Shown here: piece after piece, positions 23,630 through 32,209 of the stretch
How the letters are laid out: each line of letters begins with the position of its first letter
How positions within the stretch are numbered: the first letter of the stretch is position 1
Assembly (NCBI RefSeq): GCF_016906305.1
Contig: NZ_JADDOL010000009.1
Coordinates: 62,001 to 126,000, forward strand
DNA from: Alloalcanivorax marinus
Lineage (GTDB): Bacteria > Pseudomonadota > Gammaproteobacteria > Pseudomonadales > Alcanivoracaceae
Length of the DNA: 64,000 nucleotides
Direction of reading: 5' to 3'
Translations under genes and position numbers: made by a program
The notes under the pieces: model-generated
Seen by the model: only the letters and a program-made list of their open reading frames with translations
Told to the model about the DNA's origin: nothing
The model's database searches: none

Positions 23630-23663
23630 GGCACGCAGCGTCAACATCTTTGCACCCGCTGCC
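23630..23663 (+). promoter_or_regulatory. 34-bp motif shared with the quinohaemoprotein promoter
   Basis: Starts GGCAC, contains GTCAACA and CTTTGCAC, ends CGCTGCC. It matches 30245-30278 at 29 of 34 positions without gaps. It ends 67 bases before the aldehyde dehydrogenase GTG. Most simply it is the binding site of the AraC-type regulator encoded at 22507-23451. Confidence 0.7.
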
Positions 23664-23730
23664 ATGCGGGCGCGGCGGGCGGCGGCGGACAATGCCAGGA
23701 TCAGAAAAACCGACATCCTGGAGGCATTCC

Positions 23731-25179
23731 GTGACAGCTCAGCGAGGACACTTTATTGCCGGACGCGACGTTCCGGCTTCCGACGGCGCCACCATGAAGG
23801 TGGTCAGCCCGGCCAACGAGACGCTGCTGGCCGAGGTGGCGCGCGGCACCACCGACGACGTGGACGCGGCGGTGGCCGCCGCCCGCGCCCAGCTCGACGG
23901 CGGCGACTGGAGCGCCCTGTCCGGGGACCAGCGCGGCCAGCTGATCAACCGGCTGGCCGACCTGGTGGAGCGCGACGCCGACCTGCTGGCCGACCTGGAC
24001 GCCTCCTGCATCGGTCGCCCGGGCATGGAGCCGCGCCTGCTGGATCTGCCCAACACCATCGCCACCCTGCGCACCTGCGCCGGCTGGGCCGACAAAATCG
24101 AGGGCCGCACCATCCCCACGCCCGGCTACATGGGCACTCCTACCCTGTCCTACACGGTGCGCGAGCCGGTGGGCGTGGTCGGCGCCATCACCCCCTGGAA
24201 CACGCCGTTGATGATCACCAGCTGGAAGCTCGGTCCGCTGCTGGCGGCGGGCTGCACGGTGGTGATCAAGCCCTCCGAGGAAACGCCCCTGTCCGCCCTG
24301 CATCTGGTGAAACTCTGCCAGGAGGCCGGTTTCCCGGACGGCGTGGTGAACGTGGTCACCGGCGAGGGCGCGGTGGTGGGCGAGGCCCTGTGCGTGCACC
24401 CGGACGTGGACAAGATTTCCTTCACCGGCAGCCCGGAAGTGGGCGCGCGCATCCAGACCACCGCCGGCGCCCGCTTCAAGCGCGTGGCTCTGGAGCTGGG
24501 CGGCAAAAGTCCGCAGATCGTGTTCGAGGACGCCGACCTGGACGCCGCCGTGCAGGGTTGCGCCATGGGCATCTTCTTCAACAGCGGGCAGGTGTGCGCC
24601 GCCGGCAGCCGCATTCTGGTACACAACAGCCGCCTGGCGGACTTCGCCGAGCGCCTGGCGGCGGTGGCCGAGGGCATTCAGGTGGGCGACCCCTCCGCCG
24701 GCGAGGTGCAGATGGGGGCCCTGGCCAGCGCCGATCAGAAGGCCAAGGTGGAGGACTACATCCGTCGCGGCGTCCAGGAAGGCGCCAAACTGCTCAGCGG
24801 CGGTGAGATGCCCACCGACAAAGGCTGCTATGTGCGGCCCACGGTGTTCGTCGGCGGCAACGATCTGAGCATCGCCCGGGACGAGATTTTCGGTCCGGTG
24901 GCCACGGTGATCGGCTTCGACGACGAGGCGGACGCCATCCGCATCGCCAACGATACCCGCTATGGCCTGGCCGCCACCCTGTGGACCGGCGACGTGGGCC
25001 GCGCCCACCGGGTGGCCCGGGCGGTGCGCGCCGGCGCCATCGGCATCAACGGCTGGGCGCCCATCGACGCCCACCTGCCCTGGGGCGGCATGAAGTCCAG
25101 CGGCATCGGCCGCGAGGGCGGCCTCAGCGGCGTGCTGGCCTACACCGAGGAGAAAGTGATCACCGTCGTTACCGGTTGA
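23731..25179 (+). CDS. Aldehyde dehydrogenase (NAD(P)-dependent), amine-pathway type
   Basis: A 482-residue ALDH-superfamily enzyme that would oxidise the aldehyde released from an amine (for example phenylacetaldehyde or 4-hydroxyphenylacetaldehyde) to the acid. Visible hallmarks: the cofactor motif VGAITPWNTPLMITSWKLGP, catalytic Glu255 in LELGGKSPQI, catalytic Cys289 in NSGQVCAAGSRI, and EIFGPVATVIGF. The GTG at 23731 is chosen because GGAGG lies six bases upstream and earlier in-frame codons give a non-family arginine-rich extension. It is divergent from the FeaR-like regulator and preceded by the 34-bp motif. A strong terminator follows. Which aldehyde is inferred from context. Confidence 0.92.
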   Translation: MTAQRGHFIAGRDVPASDGATMKVVSPANETLLAEVARGTTDDVDAAVAAARAQLDGGDWSALSGDQRGQLINRLADLVERDADLLADLDASCIGRPGMEPRLLDLPNTIATLRTCAGWADKIEGRTIPTPGYMGTPTLSYTVREPVGVVGAITPWNTPLMITSWKLGPLLAAGCTVVIKPSEETPLSALHLVKLCQEAGFPDGVVNVVTGEGAVVGEALCVHPDVDKISFTGSPEVGARIQTTAGARFKRVALELGGKSPQIVFEDADLDAAVQGCAMGIFFNSGQVCAAGSRILVHNSRLADFAERLAAVAEGIQVGDPSAGEVQMGALASADQKAKVEDYIRRGVQEGAKLLSGGEMPTDKGCYVRPTVFVGGNDLSIARDEIFGPVATVIGFDDEADAIRIANDTRYGLAATLWTGDVGRAHRVARAVRAGAIGINGWAPIDAHLPWGGMKSSGIGREGGLSGVLAYTEEKVITVVTG

Positions 25180-25200
25180 TCCAAGGTCCCTCCACTAAAA

Positions 25201-25226
25201 AGCCCGGCTCAGGCCGGGTTTTTTTT
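25201..25226 (+). terminator. Terminator of the aldehyde dehydrogenase gene
   Basis: Stem CCCGGC / GCCGGG with a four-base loop, preceded by an A run and followed by T8, 20 bases after the stop. Confidence 0.9.
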
Positions 25227-25240
25227 GCTTTCAACTCCCA

Positions 25241-25266
25241 TAAAAAACCCCGGCCGGAGCCGGGGT
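25241..25266 (-). terminator. Terminator of the outer-membrane protein gene
   Basis: Stem ACCCCGGC / GCCGGGGT with a four-base loop; on the minus strand it is followed by T6. It ends the convergent minus-strand unit. Confidence 0.88.
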
Positions 25267-25294
25267 GGCACAACGCTACAAGGTGCGGGCAGCG

Positions 25295-26623
25295 TCAAAA
25301 ACCGAAGGCGACGATCAGCTGGGTGTAGAGGTTGTCGTCGTCGCCGCCGAGCTGGGTGCCGCCATCGGCGGCGGAGGCGTCCGGCTGGTACAGGCCGATC
25401 AGCGGGATGATCGCCAGGTTGGCGGTGACGCCCCATTCCGCGTACAGGTCGAACTCGCGGGCATCCAGATTGACGCCAGCGTCCTGGTCCAGGGTGGCGA
25501 AGTCGTAGGCGAGCAGGCCGATGGACAGGTTTTCCCGGGGCGTGGCGCCGAGAGCGATGTTGTGCACCTTGGTATTGGTGTTGAACGGGCCGGCATAGTT
25601 GGCCGCCACTTCACCCTGGAACCAGGTGCCCAGGCTGCGGCCGTTGCCGTAGAACAGCGGGTCGAAGCCCTCGGAGAAACGGCTGTAGCGATAATGGACG
25701 CTGGGCTGCCAGGGCGCGTCGGCGAAGGTCCAGCCGGCTTCCAGGTACCAGGCGTCCTCGTCGCCCTGGTCCTGATCCTGCCAGGCGTATTCGCCGGACA
25801 GGAACAGATTGTCCACGCCGGCGTCGCCCTGGTAGCGCAGGCTCCAGGTTTCCTCGCCGTCCCGTTGTGGATACAGAAACGCGAAGTCTTCCTCCACATC
25901 GTCCACCTTGATGTAGGTGAGGCCGAAGGTGCCGGCGTCGCCCACGTGTTCCAGGTTGCCGACTTTCATGGCGGCTTCCGCCTGGGCCGGGTTGTCCGAC
26001 TCGATCCACATGGCGTCGCCGCGCCAGCCGCTGTCGCCGCCCAGGCTCAGCACGGCGGTTTTGTCGAACGCCTGGCGGGCGGCCAGATAGTAGGCGCCGC
26101 CCCGGTTCAGGTCGCCGCCGGCGATGCCGTTGCCAAAGTTGAGGGCGTCGCCGGAGATCAGGAAGCCGTCGCCGATCTTGATGGCCTGGCGGCCGGCGGA
26201 GAACGCCAGGCCGTTTTCGCCCAGCGCCGGGAACAGGTCGCCGGAGCGCCAGCCCAGATAAGCGTCTTCCACATCGGTCTCGCGCTCGCTGCCGTCGCTG
26301 AAGCCGGCGGCGTCGCCGTCGTCCCAGGTGCCGCTGCTGAGCGCGTTGACGGCGCCGAACAACTGGCCGCCGCCGAGCTGCTGCTCCAGGGCCAGGCCGT
26401 ATTTCAGGTAGCCTTCCTGCCAGCTGGAGGAGCCTTCGCTTTTGCTGCCGGCGGTGGCGTAGTTTTCCTGGCTGTGGAAGACGCCGCCGACGCCCTCGAG
26501 GGTCAGGTCCAGCCGGGTCTGGTCGTTGGCCACCAGTTCCAGCGCCTGGCTGTGCGCCCCCAGGGCGGTCAGTGAACAGGCAAGCAGCGCCCGTTTCACG
26601 GCTTTTGAGTAAGCGGTGATCAT
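25295..26623 (-). CDS. Outer-membrane beta-barrel protein (alginate-export/porin-like)
   Basis: A 442-residue protein with a signal peptide (VKRALLACSLTALGAHSQA, cleavage near residue 27) and alternating strands throughout, ending in the C-terminal Phe (LIVAFGF) required for outer-membrane barrel insertion. The sequence (WQEGYLKYGLALEQQ, EDAYLGWRSGDLFPALGEN, FSAGRQAIKIGDGFLISGDA) resembles the alginate-export/OprD-like barrels of gammaproteobacteria. It lies between the aldehyde dehydrogenase and the cytochrome c/amine dehydrogenase genes, transcribed with the latter, so it may carry amines across the outer membrane. That role is inference. GGAG precedes the ATG. Confidence 0.82.
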   Translation of the reverse strand: MITAYSKAVKRALLACSLTALGAHSQALELVANDQTRLDLTLEGVGGVFHSQENYATAGSKSEGSSSWQEGYLKYGLALEQQLGGGQLFGAVNALSSGTWDDGDAAGFSDGSERETDVEDAYLGWRSGDLFPALGENGLAFSAGRQAIKIGDGFLISGDALNFGNGIAGGDLNRGGAYYLAARQAFDKTAVLSLGGDSGWRGDAMWIESDNPAQAEAAMKVGNLEHVGDAGTFGLTYIKVDDVEEDFAFLYPQRDGEETWSLRYQGDAGVDNLFLSGEYAWQDQDQGDEDAWYLEAGWTFADAPWQPSVHYRYSRFSEGFDPLFYGNGRSLGTWFQGEVAANYAGPFNTNTKVHNIALGATPRENLSIGLLAYDFATLDQDAGVNLDAREFDLYAEWGVTANLAIIPLIGLYQPDASAADGGTQLGGDDDNLYTQLIVAFGF

Positions 26624-26679
26624 GGTTGTGTCTCCATTCAGGTGAAGCCCGCGCTGGCGGCGCGGGCGGCGGGATCAGC

Positions 26680-27234
26680 TCATCGGCTGTCTCCGTTGTT
26701 GTGGTTGTCGTGGGGCATGCCGTCGTGGATGGCGATGCCCTGGTCGCGCATGCGCTGGATCAGCCGGGCGCGGGTGTCGGGCAGGTTGTGCAGCCGGGTG
26801 GCGCGGATGCGCGCCACTTCGGCGCCGGTGTAGGGCGCCGCGTCTTGCGGGGTGCTGGCGCCGGCCATGCCGTCACGGGCCAGGATCCAGTTGAGCAGCT
26901 CGGCGAGCTGGTCGTTGTCGAGCGCCGCCTGGGCCACGCCGGGCACCCGCACCAGAAATTCCCGGCCGCCCTCCACGCGCAGGAAGTTGCCGACGAACCC
27001 GGTCATGCGCGGCACGTCGTTGCGCGGCGCCCCCTGGCCCTCGGGCAGGTGACAGCCGGCGCACTGCAACTGGTAGTTCACCGCCGGGCTGTAACCGGCC
27101 CGGGACAACGGAATCTGCGGTTGCTCGTTGCCCGGCGCCGGCGTTTGCGACGGGTCCGGCATGGCCCGGGCGTGGACGCCCGGGGCCGCGACGGTGGTCG
27201 CCAGCAGGACGGTGAACAGCAGGCCAGGTCGCAT
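26680..27234 (-). CDS. Periplasmic monohaem cytochrome c of the amine dehydrogenase cluster
   Basis: A 184-residue exported cytochrome c. A signal peptide (MRPGLLFTVLLATTVAAPGVHA) is followed by a haem-binding CAGCH at residues 58-62; Met77 (PRMTGF) is a possible sixth ligand. A long C-terminal extension rich in Arg/His/Asp/Asn follows the haem domain. ATG 27234 gives a normal signal; the gene starts five bases after the light-chain stop, so it is co-transcribed. A likely job is taking electrons from the TTQ amine dehydrogenase, replacing the blue copper protein (azurin or amicyanin) used elsewhere, since no copper protein is encoded nearby. Confidence 0.82.
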   Translation of the reverse strand: MRPGLLFTVLLATTVAAPGVHARAMPDPSQTPAPGNEQPQIPLSRAGYSPAVNYQLQCAGCHLPEGQGAPRNDVPRMTGFVGNFLRVEGGREFLVRVPGVAQAALDNDQLAELLNWILARDGMAGASTPQDAAPYTGAEVARIRATRLHNLPDTRARLIQRMRDQGIAIHDGMPHDNHNNGDSR

Positions 27235-27239
27235 GCGTC

Positions 27240-27767
27240 TCAACCGGCCTTGGCCACGCCGCGGATCACCGCCACGGTGCAGTTGTAGACGTTGGCGTCG
27301 GCGCCCAGGCACCAGTTGATGTCGTTGTTGTTGAACGGCCGGTACATGGGTTCCTCGCTGTCGTTGCGGGTACAGGCGCACTGGGCGCAGCTGTGCTTAC
27401 CGCAGCAATCGTTGTAGGAAATGATGTAGTCGATGCCGTCCGCCGGATTACGGCAGGTGCCCACCCAGGTCACCTCCGAGCCCTGGGTGCCCGGCGGGCA
27501 GCTGTTCACGGTGCCGCCACAGCAACTGCAAAGAAAGCCGTCCACGGAGCAGTAGCGCCAGTAGTCACAGCTGGTGGGGTCACCGGGGTCGCCGGCTTTC
27601 GGCGATTCGGCGGCCAGTGCCTTGGCGGTGCGGTCCACCGGCAGCAGCACCGGCATGGCGGCGCCGGCCACCAGGAAGGAGCCGAGGCGGCCCAGGAAGC
27701 GCCGCCGGGAGGTGGTGCTGGCCACGTGGCGCGTGGAGCGCTCGAAGAATTGATCGAGGAATTTCAT
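27240..27767 (-). CDS. aauA: TTQ amine dehydrogenase light chain (aromatic-amine type)
   Basis: A 175-residue catalytic small subunit of a periplasmic quinoprotein amine dehydrogenase. The cofactor tryptophan tryptophylquinone would form from Trp101 (TWVGTC) and Trp152 (INWCLG), 51 residues apart as in known enzymes. Asp120 (SYNDCCG) and Thr164 fall at the spacings of the catalytic Asp and Thr of aromatic amine dehydrogenase. DGFLCSCCGGT and ISYNDCCGK favour the aromatic-amine over the methylamine enzyme. Fourteen cysteines lie in the mature domain, matching a disulfide-rich fold. The N-terminus carries a twin-arginine signal (TSRRRFLGRLGSFLVAGAA). The gene sits between the maturation gene and the cytochrome c gene, two and five bases away. 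Confidence 0.93.
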   Translation of the reverse strand: MKFLDQFFERSTRHVASTTSRRRFLGRLGSFLVAGAAMPVLLPVDRTAKALAAESPKAGDPGDPTSCDYWRYCSVDGFLCSCCGGTVNSCPPGTQGSEVTWVGTCRNPADGIDYIISYNDCCGKHSCAQCACTRNDSEEPMYRPFNNNDINWCLGADANVYNCTVAVIRGVAKAG

Positions 27768-27769
27768 GG

Positions 27770-28405
27770 TCAGGCGCTCCCTTTTTCGGTGGGCAGGTTG
27801 TCACCGGGATGGTGAATGTGCGGGGCCTGGCCACGGAGATAATCCTGCAGGGTGGCGGCGCCCAGGAATTCGGTTTCGAACAGGCTGTCCAGGTGCTCCC
27901 GGGAGTTCACCAGGCCCTTGGCCTTGAGCGTGCCTTCGCGGTCGATCAGCACCGCGTAGGGCAGTTTGCCGATCTGGTAGGTCATGCCCACCTGCGGGTC
28001 CACCACGTAGTGGGAACGCTCCAGTTTGAAGTCGGCGATGATCTTGTCCTGCTCGGCCATATCGCCGTCGCTGACGTAGATCACCTCCAGGTCGTCCCGG
28101 GAACGCTCGATGGCGCGCACCGCCGGCAGCAGGGATTTACAGATCGGGCAGGTGGGCGACAGGAAGAACAGCATCTGCGCCCGTTCGCCGGAGTAGCCCA
28201 CGTTCACCGGGCGGCCCTGGCGGTCCTCGGCGGTCAGTTTCGGCGCCGGCTGATTCACCGCCACGCCCTTGTCCACCATCAGTGCCCCGGCCGGGGCGAT
28301 ACGGGCGTGCAGCACGCCGATCTGGCGGATCAGGCCCACCACCACCAGGGCCATGGCGATCAGCAGACACCAGAGAAGTACATTGGAAACGATCAAGGCT
28401 TGCAT
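27770..28405 (-). CDS. aauD: MauD/AauD-like thiol-disulfide protein for light-chain maturation
   Basis: A 211-residue membrane-anchored thioredoxin-like protein. An N-terminal helix (LLWCLLIAMALVVVGLI, residues about 10-26) is followed by a periplasmic domain with the redox motif Cys86-Pro-Ile-Cys89 (FFLSPTCPICKSLLPAV). In methylamine dehydrogenase systems MauD and MauE are needed to form or isomerise the many disulfides of the light chain. Position between aauE and aauA, two bases before the light-chain ATG, fits that role. AAGGGGA precedes the start. Confidence 0.9.
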   Translation of the reverse strand: MQALIVSNVLLWCLLIAMALVVVGLIRQIGVLHARIAPAGALMVDKGVAVNQPAPKLTAEDRQGRPVNVGYSGERAQMLFFLSPTCPICKSLLPAVRAIERSRDDLEVIYVSDGDMAEQDKIIADFKLERSHYVVDPQVGMTYQIGKLPYAVLIDREGTLKAKGLVNSREHLDSLFETEFLGAATLQDYLRGQAPHIHHPGDNLPTEKGSA

Positions 28406-28430
28406 GGAAGTCCCCTTATTGTGTGTTGGG

Positions 28431-28970
28431 TTATCGTCCGGACAGACCGAGCAGACGCGGCTGGTTGGCCAGCCACACCTCGATCGCCGCGTACAGCAAA
28501 ACGGTCACCGCCGTGGCGGCCAGTACCACGAAGCCGTCGAACACGCCCAGCGCGCGGGGCGCGGCGGGGGCGGCGGCCATCAGGGCCAGCCCGGCGAGCA
28601 GCAGGTTGCGCAGCAGCAGCCGTGGATGCAGCGGCTGCGGGGCGCCGGGGCCGGCGCAGCCGCAGTCCAGATCGCGGCGGCCCCGGCTCAGGTTGATGCC
28701 GATGGCGGCGGCGTACAGCACCACCAGGGCCAGCGCCGCCAGGGCCGCCGGGCCGCGCGTGGCGGGCCACAGCAGCGCCAGCGCCAGGGTGCCTTCCAGC
28801 AGCGGCAGGGCGCGCGCCGCCGGGCCATGCAGGGCGCCGGGCAGCAGCCGGTACTCGGCCACCTGGCGGCGGAACCAGGCCGGCGCGCGCAGCTTGTGGC
28901 TGGCGGCGCTGGCCAGGATCACCGCCAGGGAGACGGCGCCGGCGGCGGTCAGAATCGGGTCCAGGCTCAT
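28431..28970 (-). CDS. aauE: MauE/AauE-like membrane protein
   Basis: A 179-residue integral membrane protein with four hydrophobic segments and the conserved DLDCGCAG near residues 80-87, the cysteine pair typical of MauE (DoxX/DsbD-like family). It is thought to supply or remove electrons for MauD during light-chain disulfide formation. ATG 28970 is chosen because AGGAGG lies just upstream and gives the family N-terminus SLDPILTAAGAVSLAVIL; a longer frame to 29129 would overlap the heavy-chain gene and is rejected. It starts eight bases after the heavy-chain stop. Confidence 0.88.
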   Translation of the reverse strand: MSLDPILTAAGAVSLAVILASAASHKLRAPAWFRRQVAEYRLLPGALHGPAARALPLLEGTLALALLWPATRGPAALAALALVVLYAAAIGINLSRGRRDLDCGCAGPGAPQPLHPRLLLRNLLLAGLALMAAAPAAPRALGVFDGFVVLAATAVTVLLYAAIEVWLANQPRLLGLSGR

Positions 28971-28978
28971 AGCGCCTC

Positions 28979-30124
28979 CTAGTGGGTGATGACCAGGGTC
29001 GGGGTCTTGCTGACGCCGTCCATGGTGTCCACGTATTCGCCCTTGGTCAGGTCGAAGATGTCCAGGCCGCCTTCCACGTTGGTGCCCAGCAGCAGCGGCT
29101 TGTCGTCGGAGGTGGCGTTGAGGCTCCACACCAGGCTGGGGGTCTCCAGGGTGCCCACCTTCTTGTGGGTTTTGAGATCAAACGCCCAGATGGTCTGGCT
29201 CGGGTCTTCCCATTTGTGCGGGGCGTGATCCGGATGCATCAGCACGTACAGACGGTTCAGCGCCGGCGCCACCGCCATCAGCTGCCAGCCGCCCGGGGCC
29301 CAGCCGTCCTGGCGTTCCTGCTCGGTGGTCAGCCACCACTCGGGGAGCTTTTTCGGCTTCTTGCCGGACAGGTCGACGCCGCGCACCCGGCCTTCGGTGG
29401 TCACGAAGTAGTAGGTGTCGCCGTCCCCGGCGGCCCGCTCCACCAGTTTTTCCTTCTCCGGGTCGAAGAAGGGGGTGGCGTTGCGGTCCACTTCCTGGCC
29501 GCTGTCGTCCAGGGTGATCATCTGCAGCTTGCCGTCGCCGCACAGGGACGCGAAGCGACGCTTGCCCACCGGGTAGTTGAGAATGCAGCCGGGAATGGCC
29601 AGCTCGTTGACCACCTCCTGCTTTTGCGTGTCCACCACGGTCACCGAGGTGGCCGGCGTGAAGTTGTAGATGTACACGAAGCGATCATCGGCGCTGGTGC
29701 TGAGGCCGTAGCGCTCGGTCAGCGTGGAGGCGCGCTTGGTGGGGATTTTCACTTCCCACTTCGGCGACAGGCTGGAAGTGTCCCAGGCGGTGAGCACATC
29801 GGTGCGTTTACCGCGCACATAGCGCTCGAAGAAGATGTCCGCGGTGTACACGGTCTTCTGGTCGTGGGACAGCACCGCCGGCGCCGCGCCGCCGGTGCTG
29901 AGCATGCCGAGCACCTTGCGCTGGTCCGGATCGACCACCACCACCCGGGTGGCCACCATGTTGTTGAATTCGAAATCGACGATGTAGCTGCGGTGCGGGT
30001 CCGGCGGGAACGGCAGGGTGGTGTTCTGCCCGAGCTTTTCCACCGGCAGTTGCGCTTGGGCGGTGGCGCTCACGGCCGCCGCCGCCAACAGCAAGCCCGT
30101 GCACAGGGGTCGTGAAAGTCGCAT
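28979..30124 (-). CDS. aauB: TTQ amine dehydrogenase heavy chain
   Basis: A 381-residue exported beta-propeller, the large subunit of the alpha2-beta2 amine dehydrogenase; it shapes the substrate channel to the TTQ of the light chain. A signal peptide ([15 protein letters not shown]) precedes the start of blade 1, [20 protein letters not shown]. Recognisable propeller strands include [20 protein letters not shown] (family-typical HMH/DxHK-like stretch) and [17 protein letters not shown]. It is the first gene of a tight minus-strand operon aauB-aauE-aauD-aauA-cytochrome c. The order matches the published aauBEDA/mauBEDA arrangement as I remember it. It is divergent from a quinohaemoprotein gene. 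Confidence 0.93.
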   Translation of the reverse strand: MRLSRPLCTGLLLAAAAVSATAQAQLPVEKLGQNTTLPFPPDPHRSYIVDFEFNNMVATRVVVVDPDQRKVLGMLSTGGAAPAVLSHDQKTVYTADIFFERYVRGKRTDVLTAWDTSSLSPKWEVKIPTKRASTLTERYGLSTSADDRFVYIYNFTPATSVTVVDTQKQEVVNELAIPGCILNYPVGKRRFASLCGDGKLQMITLDDSGQEVDRNATPFFDPEKEKLVERAAGDGDTYYFVTTEGRVRGVDLSGKKPKKLPEWWLTTEQERQDGWAPGGWQLMAVAPALNRLYVLMHPDHAPHKWEDPSQTIWAFDLKTHKKVGTLETPSLVWSLNATSDDKPLLLGTNVEGGLDIFDLTKGEYVDTMDGVSKTPTLVITH

Positions 30125-30190
30125 AGCTGCTCCGGTTGTAGGTGTGGTTATGGGCTGAGTGTGTGCCTCGCCGCCTCGGGTTGCATGGTT

Positions 30191-30200
30191 CTGAGTGCCA
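30191..30200 (-). promoter_or_regulatory. Half-site TGGCACTCAG upstream of the amine dehydrogenase operon
   Basis: On the minus strand this ten-base site lies 67 bases before the aauB ATG. It is nearly the inverse of TGGCACTGAG at 30244-30253 (one difference, plus orientation), the left end of the 34-bp motif. Two oppositely oriented half-sites would let one activator serve both divergent promoters. Confidence 0.45.
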
Positions 30201-30244
30201 ACCGCTTGTTATTTCTTGCCAGGGATGGGCCGCCGGGACCGGCT

Positions 30245-30278
30245 GGCACTGAGGGTCAACAACTTTGCACTCGCTGCC
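30245..30278 (+). promoter_or_regulatory. 34-bp motif upstream of the quinohaemoprotein gene
   Basis: Second copy of the motif at 23630-23663: 29/34 identical, sharing GGCAC, GTCAACA, CTTTGCAC and CGCTGCC at identical spacing. It ends 86 bases before ATG 30365. No other feature explains the conservation, because neither site is coding. Confidence 0.7.
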
Positions 30279-30364
30279 GGGCCCCGGGCGGACGGGATCA
30301 TCGAGAATGTCCCGAGCCCTCCCTCAAGGGGCCGGACCGCACAACAACAATAGCGAGGACCGAC

Positions 30365-32209
30365 ATGACCACAACCCTTCACGCCGGCGCCCGGGCGCTG
30401 GCCGTCGCCTGCCTGCTGCACGCCTGCACCTTCTCCGAACAGGCTTCGCCGCCGCCCACCGGGGCGGCCCTGGATGCCACCCGGCTCAACGCCGCCGCCG
30501 GCGAACCCGGCAATTGGATGACCCACGGCGGCACCTACGCGGAGCAGCGTTTCAGCCGCCTCGACCGGATCAACCGGGACAATGTGGGCCGGCTGGGTCT
30601 GGCCTGGACCTACAAGCTGGACATCGACCGGGCGGTGGAGGCCACGCCCATCGTGGTGGACGGCGTGATGTACACCACCGGCCCGTTCAGCATTGTCTAC
30701 GCCCTGGACGCGCGCAACGGCGAACTGCTCTGGAAGTACGATCCCGGGGTGGCCAAAACCCGCGCCCGGGACGGTTGCTGCGGCCCGGTGAACCGCGGCG
30801 TGGCGGTGTGGAAAGGCAAGGTGTTCGTGGGCGCCTATGACGGCCGGCTGATCGCCCTGGACGCGGCCAGCGGCAAGCCGGTGTGGAGCGTGGACACGCT
30901 GATCGACGCCAACCGCAGCTACACCATCACCGGCGCCCCCCGGGTAGTGAAGGGCAAGGTGCTGATCGGCAACGGCGGCGCCGAGTTCGGCGTGCGCGGC
31001 TACATCACCGCCTACGACGCGGAAAGCGGCGAGCAGGCCTGGCGCTTTTTCACGGTGCCCGGCGATCCGGCCCTGCCGCCGGAGAACGAGGCCATGGCCC
31101 GGGCCCGCGACACCTGGTTCGGCGACCAGTACTGGAAGCTGGGCGGCGGCGGCACGGTGTGGGATTCCATGGCCTATGACCCGGAGCTGGACCTGCTCTA
31201 TATCGGCACCGGCAACGGCAGCCTGTGGAATCGCCAGGCCCGTTCGGCGGGCAAGGGCGACAACCTGTATCTGAGCTCCATCGTGGCGCTGCGCCCGGAG
31301 ACCGGGGAGTACGTGTGGCACTATCAGACCACGCCCGGCGATCAATGGGACTTCACCGCCACCCAGACCATCACCCTGGCGGACCTGGAGATCGGCGGCG
31401 AAACCCGCCAGGTGCTGATGCAGGCGCCCAAGAACGGGTTCTTCTATGTGCTCGACCGGCGCACCGGCGAACTGCTTTCCGCCGAACCCTACGCCCCGGT
31501 GAACTGGGCCGACGGGGTGGACCCGCGCACCGGCCGGCCGCGCATCAATCAGGAGGTGGCGGACTGGAGCCAGGGGCCCCGAGTGCTGGTGCCCGGCCCG
31601 CTGGGCGCGCACAACTGGATGCCCATGGCGTTCAGTCCGGACACCGGCCTGGCCTACATTCCGGTGCAGGAAGCGCCGGCCCTGCTGGTGCCCGACAACG
31701 AGGCCACCTTCAAGGGCCGGGGGCGCTTCCAGGTGGGCAGCCAGCCGGTGGAACTGCCCGAGGACCCGGCCACCCTGGCGAAGACCGTGGCCGCCTACAA
31801 GGGCCGGTTGGTGGCCTGGGACCCGGTGGCGCAAAAGGAAGTGTGGCGGCAGCCGTTCCCCAGCATCTGGAACGGCGGCGTTCTGGCCACCGCCGGCGGC
31901 CTGGTGTTCCAGGGCAACGTGAACGGCAAGGTGGCGGCCTACGGCGCGGACGACGGCGAACCGCTGTGGGAGGCGCCGGCCAACACCGGCGTGGTGGCCG
32001 GCCCGGTGACCTACGAAGTGGACGGCGAGCAGTACGTGACCTTCATGGCGGGCTGGGGCGGAGCCTTCCCGCTGGCGTTCGGCGGGCTGGCCTCCAACGC
32101 CAAGGTGGTCCCGGAGGCGCGCATTCTTACCTACAAGCTGGACGGCACCGGGACCCTGCCGGCGCCCCGGCGCGTGGCCCGGGCCCTGCCGGACACCTAC
32201 CGGCGCTGA
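30365..32209 (+). CDS. PQQ-dependent quinohaemoprotein dehydrogenase, catalytic domain (frameshifted gene)
   Basis: A 614-residue eight-bladed propeller dehydrogenase of the type II quinohaemoprotein alcohol dehydrogenase group. PQQ-pocket features are visible: adjacent Cys138-Cys139 (RDGCCGPV), [21 protein letters not shown]-like blade motifs, [13 protein letters not shown], and [12 protein letters not shown]. The N-terminus looks like a lipoprotein signal (LLHACTFS). It would oxidise a periplasmic alcohol or related compound. The reading frame ends ALPDTYRR-stop exactly where the family continues into a cytochrome c domain, which is present in the -1 frame (32197-32490). Divergent from the aau operon and preceded by the shared 34-bp motif. 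Confidence 0.87.
   Translation: MTTTLHAGARALAVACLLHACTFSEQASPPPTGAALDATRLNAAAGEPGNWMTHGGTYAEQRFSRLDRINRDNVGRLGLAWTYKLDIDRAVEATPIVVDGVMYTTGPFSIVYALDARNGELLWKYDPGVAKTRARDGCCGPVNRGVAVWKGKVFVGAYDGRLIALDAASGKPVWSVDTLIDANRSYTITGAPRVVKGKVLIGNGGAEFGVRGYITAYDAESGEQAWRFFTVPGDPALPPENEAMARARDTWFGDQYWKLGGGGTVWDSMAYDPELDLLYIGTGNGSLWNRQARSAGKGDNLYLSSIVALRPETGEYVWHYQTTPGDQWDFTATQTITLADLEIGGETRQVLMQAPKNGFFYVLDRRTGELLSAEPYAPVNWADGVDPRTGRPRINQEVADWSQGPRVLVPGPLGAHNWMPMAFSPDTGLAYIPVQEAPALLVPDNEATFKGRGRFQVGSQPVELPEDPATLAKTVAAYKGRLVAWDPVAQKEVWRQPFPSIWNGGVLATAGGLVFQGNVNGKVAAYGADDGEPLWEAPANTGVVAGPVTYEVDGEQYVTFMAGWGGAFPLAFGGLASNAKVVPEARILTYKLDGTGTLPAPRRVARALPDTYRR

Noticed and set aside
28431-29129. Longer aauE start
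   Set aside because: It would overlap aauB by about 150 bases and add an Arg/His-rich tract; ATG 28970 has AGGAGG.
27240-30124. Methylamine dehydrogenase proper (mau)
   Set aside because: DGFLCSCCGGT and the residue spacing fit the aromatic-amine enzyme better, and no amicyanin or mauG is nearby. Not fully excluded without a tree.
30244-30270. Sigma-54 promoter (TGGCAC...TTGCA) in the shared 34-bp motif
   Set aside because: The spacing between TGGCAC and TTGCA is 15 bases, not the required five, and the whole 34 bp, not just the ends, is conserved.
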